DNA of 11,121 nucleotides from Microbacteriaceae bacterium (GTDB lineage Bacteria; Actinomycetota; Actinomycetes; Actinomycetales; Microbacteriaceae), in assembly GCA_030840185.1 (NCBI GenBank), contig JAUZFY010000228.1, positions 1-11,121 of the forward strand, in the 5' to 3' direction. Below, piece by piece: positions 6,791-11,121 of the stretch; position 1 is the stretch's first letter, and every line of letters starts with the position of its first letter. A model generated the notes under the pieces. That model saw only the letters and a program-made list of their open reading frames with translations, had not been told where the DNA came from and ran no database searches. A program made the position numbers and the translations under genes.

Positions 6791-9700
6791 CGAGGGCCAA
6801 CCGTTCCGCGCGCTCGATCGCGTAGTCCTGAAGCGACTTCACGTGGAAGCCGTCCCGGATCGACTCGATGGAGGCGACGGCCGCGCCGAGCTGGGCGATG
6901 GTCGTGAACAGCGGAAGGTCGGCGGCGACCGCCGCCGCGCGAATCTCGTAACCGTCGACACGAGCGCTTCGCCCGCTCGGGGTGTTGATCACGATGTCCA
7001 CCTCTGACCGGTTTATCAGGTCGACGATCGACGGCTCGTCCTCGATCGAGAACTCACCCTGGTCGTACTTGCGCACCACCCGAGCGGTGATCCCGTTGCG
7101 TCCGAGTATCTCTGCGGTCCCGACGGTCGCGAGAATCTGAAAGCCGAGCTGCTGCATCCGGAGAATCGGAAGGATGATCGCGCGCTTGTCGCGGTCGGCG
7201 ACGGACACGAACACACTTCCGCTCTTCGGCAGCCCGCCGTATGCGGCATCCTGGCTCTTGGCGAACGCGGTCGGGAAGTTCGAGTCGATGCCCATGACCT
7301 CACCGGTCGAGCGCATCTCCGGGCCGAGCACGGAATCGACGATCTGCCCGTCCTTGGTTCGGAACCGCTTGAACGGGAGCACGGCCTCCTTCACCGCGAC
7401 CGGCGAGTCGATCGGGACGACGGAGCCGTCCGCCGCCGGCAGCATTCCGCTCTCGACGAGTGAGCGGATGCTCTGCCCGACCATGATGAGCGACGCAGCC
7501 TTGGCGATCGGCAGCCCGAGGGCCTTCGCGACGAACGGAACGGTTCGAGACGCCCGCGGGTTCGCCTCGAGCACGTATAGAACACCGGCGCCGATCGCGA
7601 ATTGCACGTTGATCAGACCGCGAACACCGATGCCGTCGGCGATTGCGCGCGTCGCGTCAACTACCCGCTGAATCTGGTCGCGGCCAAGCGTCACGGGCGG
7701 GAGGGTGCAGCTCGAGTCACCGGAATGGATTCCGGCCTCCTCGATGTGCTCCATCACGCCACCGACGTATAGCTCGGTTCCGTCGTACAGGGCGTCGATG
7801 TCGATCTCGATCGCGTCATCGAGGAAGCGGTCGACGAGCAGCGGATGTCCCGGCCCGACGATCCCGTGGCCGGCCACCCGTTGGAAGTAGTCGGCGAGCG
7901 ACGGGCTGTCGTAGACGATCTCCATTCCGCGGCCGCCGAGCACATATGACGGCCGAACGAGCACCGGGTAGCCGATCTCCTCGGCAACGGCGACGGCGCC
8001 GGTGTAGTCGTGCGCCGTCCCGTTGCGCGGCGAGACGAGCCCGGCCGCGTCGAGGATGCCCTGGAACAGTCCGCGTTCCTCTGCCAGGTCGATGGCCTCA
8101 GGGGTCGTTCCGAGAATGGTGACGCCAGCGGCCTTGAGACCCTTGGCGAGTCCGAGCGCCGTCTGACCGCCGAGCTGCACGACAACGCCGACCAATTCGC
8201 CGCTCGAAGACTCGGCATGGATGACCTCGAGAACGTCCTCGAGCGTGAGCGGCTCGAAGTAGAGCCGGTCGCTCGTGTCGTAGTCGGTAGACACCGTCTC
8301 CGGGTTGCAGTTGATCATGATCGTCTCGAAGCCGGCATCGGAGAGCGCGAATGACGCGTGCACGCAGGAATAGTCGAATTCGACTCCCTGCCCGATGCGG
8401 TTCGGTCCGGACCCGAGGATGACCACCTTGCGGCGCTCACTCGGCCGCACCTCGGTCAGAAGGTCGTAGCTCGAGTAGTGGTAGGGGGTCAACGCGGGGA
8501 ACTCGCCGGCGCAGGTGTCCACGGTCTTGTACACCGGCCGGACTCCGAGGGCGTACCGGGTGGCCCGCACCTCGTCCTCAGTGCTTCCGCGCAGAGCGGC
8601 GATCTGGATGTCGCTGAAGCCGTGGTCCTTCGCGAGGCGGAGCAGTGCGACATCCAGCTCGGGGCCAGAGCGAATCTCGGCGGCGACCTCGTTGATGAGC
8701 ACGATCTGGTCGATGAACCACGGGTCGATCTTGGTCGCCTCGAACACCTCCTCGACGCTCGCTCCGGCGCGGAGGGCCTGCTGAACGGTGACGATGCGCC
8801 CGTCGGTCGGCACGGCGGCGATCGCGAGCAGCGCCTCCTTCTCGGCCGGTTCGCCGTCCCAGTGGAAGCTGGATCCGCGCTTCTCGAGGGACCGCAGCGC
8901 CTTCTGCAGTGCGGTGGAGTAGTTGCGCCCGATGGCCATCGCCTCACCGACCGACTTCATGGTCGTGGTCAGGGTCGCGTCGGCCGCCGGGAACTTCTCG
9001 AACGCGAAGCGCGGCACCTTCACCACGACGTAGTCGAGGGTCGGCTCGAAGCTCGCCGGGGTGACCTTCGTGATGTCGTTCGGGATCTCGTCGAGGCGGT
9101 AGCCGATCGCAAGTTTTGCGGCAATCTTGGCGATCGGGAACCCGGTCGCCTTCGACGCGAGGGCGGACGAGCGGGAGACCCTTGGGTTCATCTCGATGAC
9201 GATCACCCGGCCGGTCGCCGGGTCGATCGCGAACTGGATGTTGCAGCCGCCGGTGTCGACGCCGACGGCTCGGATGATGTCGATGCCGATGTCGCGCAGG
9301 TTCTGGTACTCGCGGTCGGTGAGGGTGAGCGCCGGGGCGACCGTGATGGAGTCTCCGGTGTGCACTCCGACGGGATCGACGTTCTCGATGGAACAGACCA
9401 CTACCGTGTTGTCGGCGGTGTCGCGCATGAGTTCGAGTTCGTATTCCTTCCACCCGAGGATCGATTCCTCGAGCAGTACCTCGGTCGTCGGGCTCTGGTG
9501 CAGACCGTCGGTGACCATCCGAACGAGTTCGGCCTCCGTGTATGCGAAGCCCGAGCCGAGGCCGCCCATGGTGAACGACGGGCGAATCACGAGCGGGTAG
9601 CCGAGGTCCTCGGCGAACGCGATCGCCTCGCCGACCGTGTGGGCGATGTGACTCCTCGCGACGTCCGCGCCGGCGTCGAGCACGAGCTGCTTGAAGATCT

Positions 9701-10088
9701 GCCGATCCTCGCCCTTATTGATCGCCTCGAAGTTTGCTCCGATGAGTTCCACGTCGTACTTCTCGAGGATCCCGTGGTGGTGCAGGTCGATGGCCGCGTT
9801 CAGAGCGGTCTGGCCGCCGAGTGTCGGGAGGATCGCATCCGGGCGCTCCTTGGCGATGATCGCCTCGATCACCTGCCAGGTGATCGGTTCGACGTAGGTC
9901 GCGTCGGCGAAGTCGGGGTCGGTCATGATCGTCGCCGGGTTGGAGTTGATCAGGATGACCCGAACGCCCTCCTCGCGCAGCACCCGGCAGGCCTGGGTTC
10001 CGGAGTAGTCGAACTCGCACGCCTGCCCGATGACGATCGGGCCGGATCCGATGACGAGCACCGAGGTGATGTCTTCGCGCTTTGGCAT
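6783..10088 (-). CDS. carB: Carbamoyl-phosphate synthase, large subunit
   Basis: A 1101-residue large subunit, the usual actinobacterial length. It builds carbamoyl phosphate from bicarbonate, two ATP and ammonia channelled from CarA, feeding both arginine and pyrimidine synthesis. The two homologous halves are visible: [17 protein letters not shown] (14-30) mirrored by [16 protein letters not shown] (559-574), the ATP-grasp loops [12 protein letters not shown] (169-180) and [11 protein letters not shown] (712-722), and the metal/ATP-binding [12 protein letters not shown] (299-310) and [12 protein letters not shown] (841-852). Residues about 955-1101 form the MGS-like regulatory domain (ATVGTAEIL at 987-995, and an NTPSGR segment further on) where UMP or IMP binds in studied homologues. 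The ATG at 10088 shares its A with the carA TGA stop (TGATG), a classic coupling arrangement. No key motif is missing. Confidence 0.98.
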   Translation of the reverse strand: MPKREDITSVLVIGSGPIVIGQACEFDYSGTQACRVLREEGVRVILINSNPATIMTDPDFADATYVEPITWQVIEAIIAKERPDAILPTLGGQTALNAAIDLHHHGILEKYDVELIGANFEAINKGEDRQIFKQLVLDAGADVARSHIAHTVGEAIAFAEDLGYPLVIRPSFTMGGLGSGFAYTEAELVRMVTDGLHQSPTTEVLLEESILGWKEYELELMRDTADNTVVVCSIENVDPVGVHTGDSITVAPALTLTDREYQNLRDIGIDIIRAVGVDTGGCNIQFAIDPATGRVIVIEMNPRVSRSSALASKATGFPIAKIAAKLAIGYRLDEIPNDITKVTPASFEPTLDYVVVKVPRFAFEKFPAADATLTTTMKSVGEAMAIGRNYSTALQKALRSLEKRGSSFHWDGEPAEKEALLAIAAVPTDGRIVTVQQALRAGASVEEVFEATKIDPWFIDQIVLINEVAAEIRSGPELDVALLRLAKDHGFSDIQIAALRGSTEDEVRATRYALGVRPVYKTVDTCAGEFPALTPYHYSSYDLLTEVRPSERRKVVILGSGPNRIGQGVEFDYSCVHASFALSDAGFETIMINCNPETVSTDYDTSDRLYFEPLTLEDVLEVIHAESSSGELVGVVVQLGGQTALGLAKGLKAAGVTILGTTPEAIDLAEERGLFQGILDAAGLVSPRNGTAHDYTGAVAVAEEIGYPVLVRPSYVLGGRGMEIVYDSPSLADYFQRVAGHGIVGPGHPLLVDRFLDDAIEIDIDALYDGTELYVGGVMEHIEEAGIHSGDSSCTLPPVTLGRDQIQRVVDATRAIADGIGVRGLINVQFAIGAGVLYVLEANPRASRTVPFVAKALGLPIAKAASLIMVGQSIRSLVESGMLPAADGSVVPIDSPVAVKEAVLPFKRFRTKDGQIVDSVLGPEMRSTGEVMGIDSNFPTAFAKSQDAAYGGLPKSGSVFVSVADRDKRAIILPILRMQQLGFQILATVGTAEILGRNGITARVVRKYDQGEFSIEDEPSIVDLINRSEVDIVINTPSGRSARVDGYEIRAAAVAADLPLFTTIAQLGAAVASIESIRDGFHVKSLQDYAIERAERLALVV

Positions 10089-11121
10089 CAGTTGTTTTCC
10101 GTCTCTGCTGACAGGGTCGATGGGGACATGGTCGATGGGGACTGGGTCGACCGGTTCACGATGAGGTCACGGAATCGGTCGAACAGGTAGTTGGCGTCGT
10201 GCGGGCCGGCCGCCGCCTCCGGGTGGTATTGCACCGAGAAGGCGGGGATGTCGAGCGCGTTGAGGCCCTCGACCACGTCGTCGTTGAGGTTCACGTGGCT
10301 CACCTCGACCCGTCCGAAGCCGGCCGGGGATTCGAACACGCCCTCTCGCGGCGCGTCGACGGCGAAGCCGTGGTTGTGCGAGGTGATCTCCACCCGTCCG
10401 GTGGCCTTGTCGACGACCGGTTGGTTGATGCCGCGGTGACCGAACGGCAGCTTGTAGGTGCCGAGACCCAGGGCACGGCCGAGCAGTTGGTTGCCGAAGC
10501 AGATGCCGAAGAACGGCAGTCCCTCACGCAGAACCGCCTGCAGGAGCTCGACGTGATGGGCGGATGCCGCGGGGTCGCCTGGGCCGTTGGAGTAGAACAC
10601 CGCGCTCGGCTCGAGTTTCAGCAGCTCGGCGAAGGTCACGTTCTGCGGGAGCACGTGCACGTCGAGTCCTCGAGCGGCGAGGTAGCCGAGCGTGGAGTTC
10701 TTGACCCCGAGGTCGAGGACGGCGACCGATCCGATCCGTTCCCCGACGGCCGGGATGGTCGCCCGCTCGGTCACGGATACCGTCGCCGAGAGGTTCTGGC
10801 CGGTCATCTCGGCGCCGGCTCGCACGATCGCGAGCTGCTCATCCTCGCCGAGCGCGGCATCCGCGCCGGAGAAGATGCCGGAGCGCATGGCGCCGGCGTC
10901 GCGAAGATGCAGGGTGACGGCTCGGGTATCAATGCCGCTGATGCCGACGATGCCTTGTTCGACGAGCTGGTCGTCGAGGCTGCCGTTGGCGCGGAAGTTG
11001 GATACGACGCGGGATGGGTCGCGAACCACGAACCCGGCCACCCAGATGCGCCACGACTCCGGGTCTTCATCGTTGACGCCGGTGTTGCCGATGTGCGGAG
11101 CGGTCATGAGCACGATCTGCC
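10088..11121 (-). CDS. carA: Carbamoyl-phosphate synthase, small (glutaminase) subunit, 5' end missing
   Basis: The last 343 residues of CarA; the frame is still open at the window edge (it reads [14 protein letters not shown] there), so the true start is outside. CarA releases ammonia from glutamine and passes it to CarB. The small N-terminal domain shows [12 protein letters not shown] and [23 protein letters not shown]. The class I glutamine amidotransferase domain shows SNGPGDPA, the nucleophile Cys in FFGICFGNQ (Cys codon at 10499-10501), and the His and Glu of YHPEA (codons 10223-10225 and 10217-10219). GNQ replaces the E. coli GHQ, which I believe is common in actinomycetes. About 22 residues after FDRFRDLIV form a repetitive Ser/Thr/Pro tail. 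The stop overlaps the carB start by 1 nt. Any pyrimidine control upstream of the operon would lie beyond the window. Confidence 0.97.
   Translation of the reverse strand, partial: QIVLMTAPHIGNTGVNDEDPESWRIWVAGFVVRDPSRVVSNFRANGSLDDQLVEQGIVGISGIDTRAVTLHLRDAGAMRSGIFSGADAALGEDEQLAIVRAGAEMTGQNLSATVSVTERATIPAVGERIGSVAVLDLGVKNSTLGYLAARGLDVHVLPQNVTFAELLKLEPSAVFYSNGPGDPAASAHHVELLQAVLREGLPFFGICFGNQLLGRALGLGTYKLPFGHRGINQPVVDKATGRVEITSHNHGFAVDAPREGVFESPAGFGRVEVSHVNLNDDVVEGLNALDIPAFSVQYHPEAAAGPHDANYLFDRFRDLIVNRSTQSPSTMSPSTLSAETENN
10114..10158 (-). repeat. 15-bp tandem repeat in the carA 3' end
   Basis: Two near-identical 15-bp units on the plus strand, GGGTCGATGGGGACA (10114-10128) and TGGTCGATGGGGACT (10129-10143), are followed by a half-degenerate third unit beginning GGGTCGACC. 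They encode a non-conserved CarA tail, [14 protein letters not shown], with a five-residue S-T-x-S-P period. The tail lies after the last conserved GATase segment, so copy changes should be tolerated. Confidence 0.85.

Noticed and set aside
8358..10190. 610-codon open frame on the plus strand opposite carB
   Set aside because: It mirrors carB almost throughout, has no recognisable domain, and is rich in Arg, Gly, Val and Asp as expected from the complement of high-GC codons. The carB frame has unmistakable motifs.

Overview
The window is a dense, fully co-directional block of housekeeping genes, all read on the minus strand. In transcription order (high to low coordinates) they are carA (5' end outside the window), carB, pyrF, gmk carrying an N-terminal mIHF domain, rpoZ, coaBC, metK, priA and the first codons of fmt. 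The DNA is GC-rich with strong third-position GC bias. An mIHF-type domain, a PriA without helicase motifs and this gene order all point to a high-GC actinomycete. The order parallels my recollection of Mycobacterium tuberculosis (carA-carB-pyrF-mihF-gmk-rpoZ-dfp-metK, then priA and fmt). The very compact order and the mIHF-Gmk fusion make me lean to Microbacteriaceae or a relative, but that is inference.

Layout: pyrimidine synthesis comes first. carA and carB overlap by 1 nt, carB and pyrF by 8 nt, and pyrF runs 13 nt into gmk. The nucleotide/transcription pair follows: gmk overlaps rpoZ by 8 nt. After a 21-nt gap comes coaBC (CoA synthesis), after 54 nt metK (S-adenosylmethionine synthesis), after 2 nt priA (replication restart), and after 59 nt fmt (initiator tRNA formylation). 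No gap is longer than 59 nt, so there is no room for another gene or a large riboswitch between these genes. The most economical reading is one long operon or a few overlapping transcripts whose main promoter lies upstream of carA, outside the window.

The genes supply central precursors: carbamoyl phosphate and UMP, GDP, CoA, SAM and fMet-tRNA. Two machinery components, RNA polymerase omega and PriA, sit among them. I see no mobile element, CRISPR array, RNA gene or sign of horizontal transfer. The points worth a second look are the mIHF-Gmk fusion, the helicase-dead PriA with a 15-bp tandem repeat in its linker, a second 15-bp repeat in the CarA tail, changes at two CoaC active-site positions, and an AT-rich patch before rpoZ that could be either a ribosome-binding site or a promoter. 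None amounts to a clearly new system; several are probably normal for the clade.
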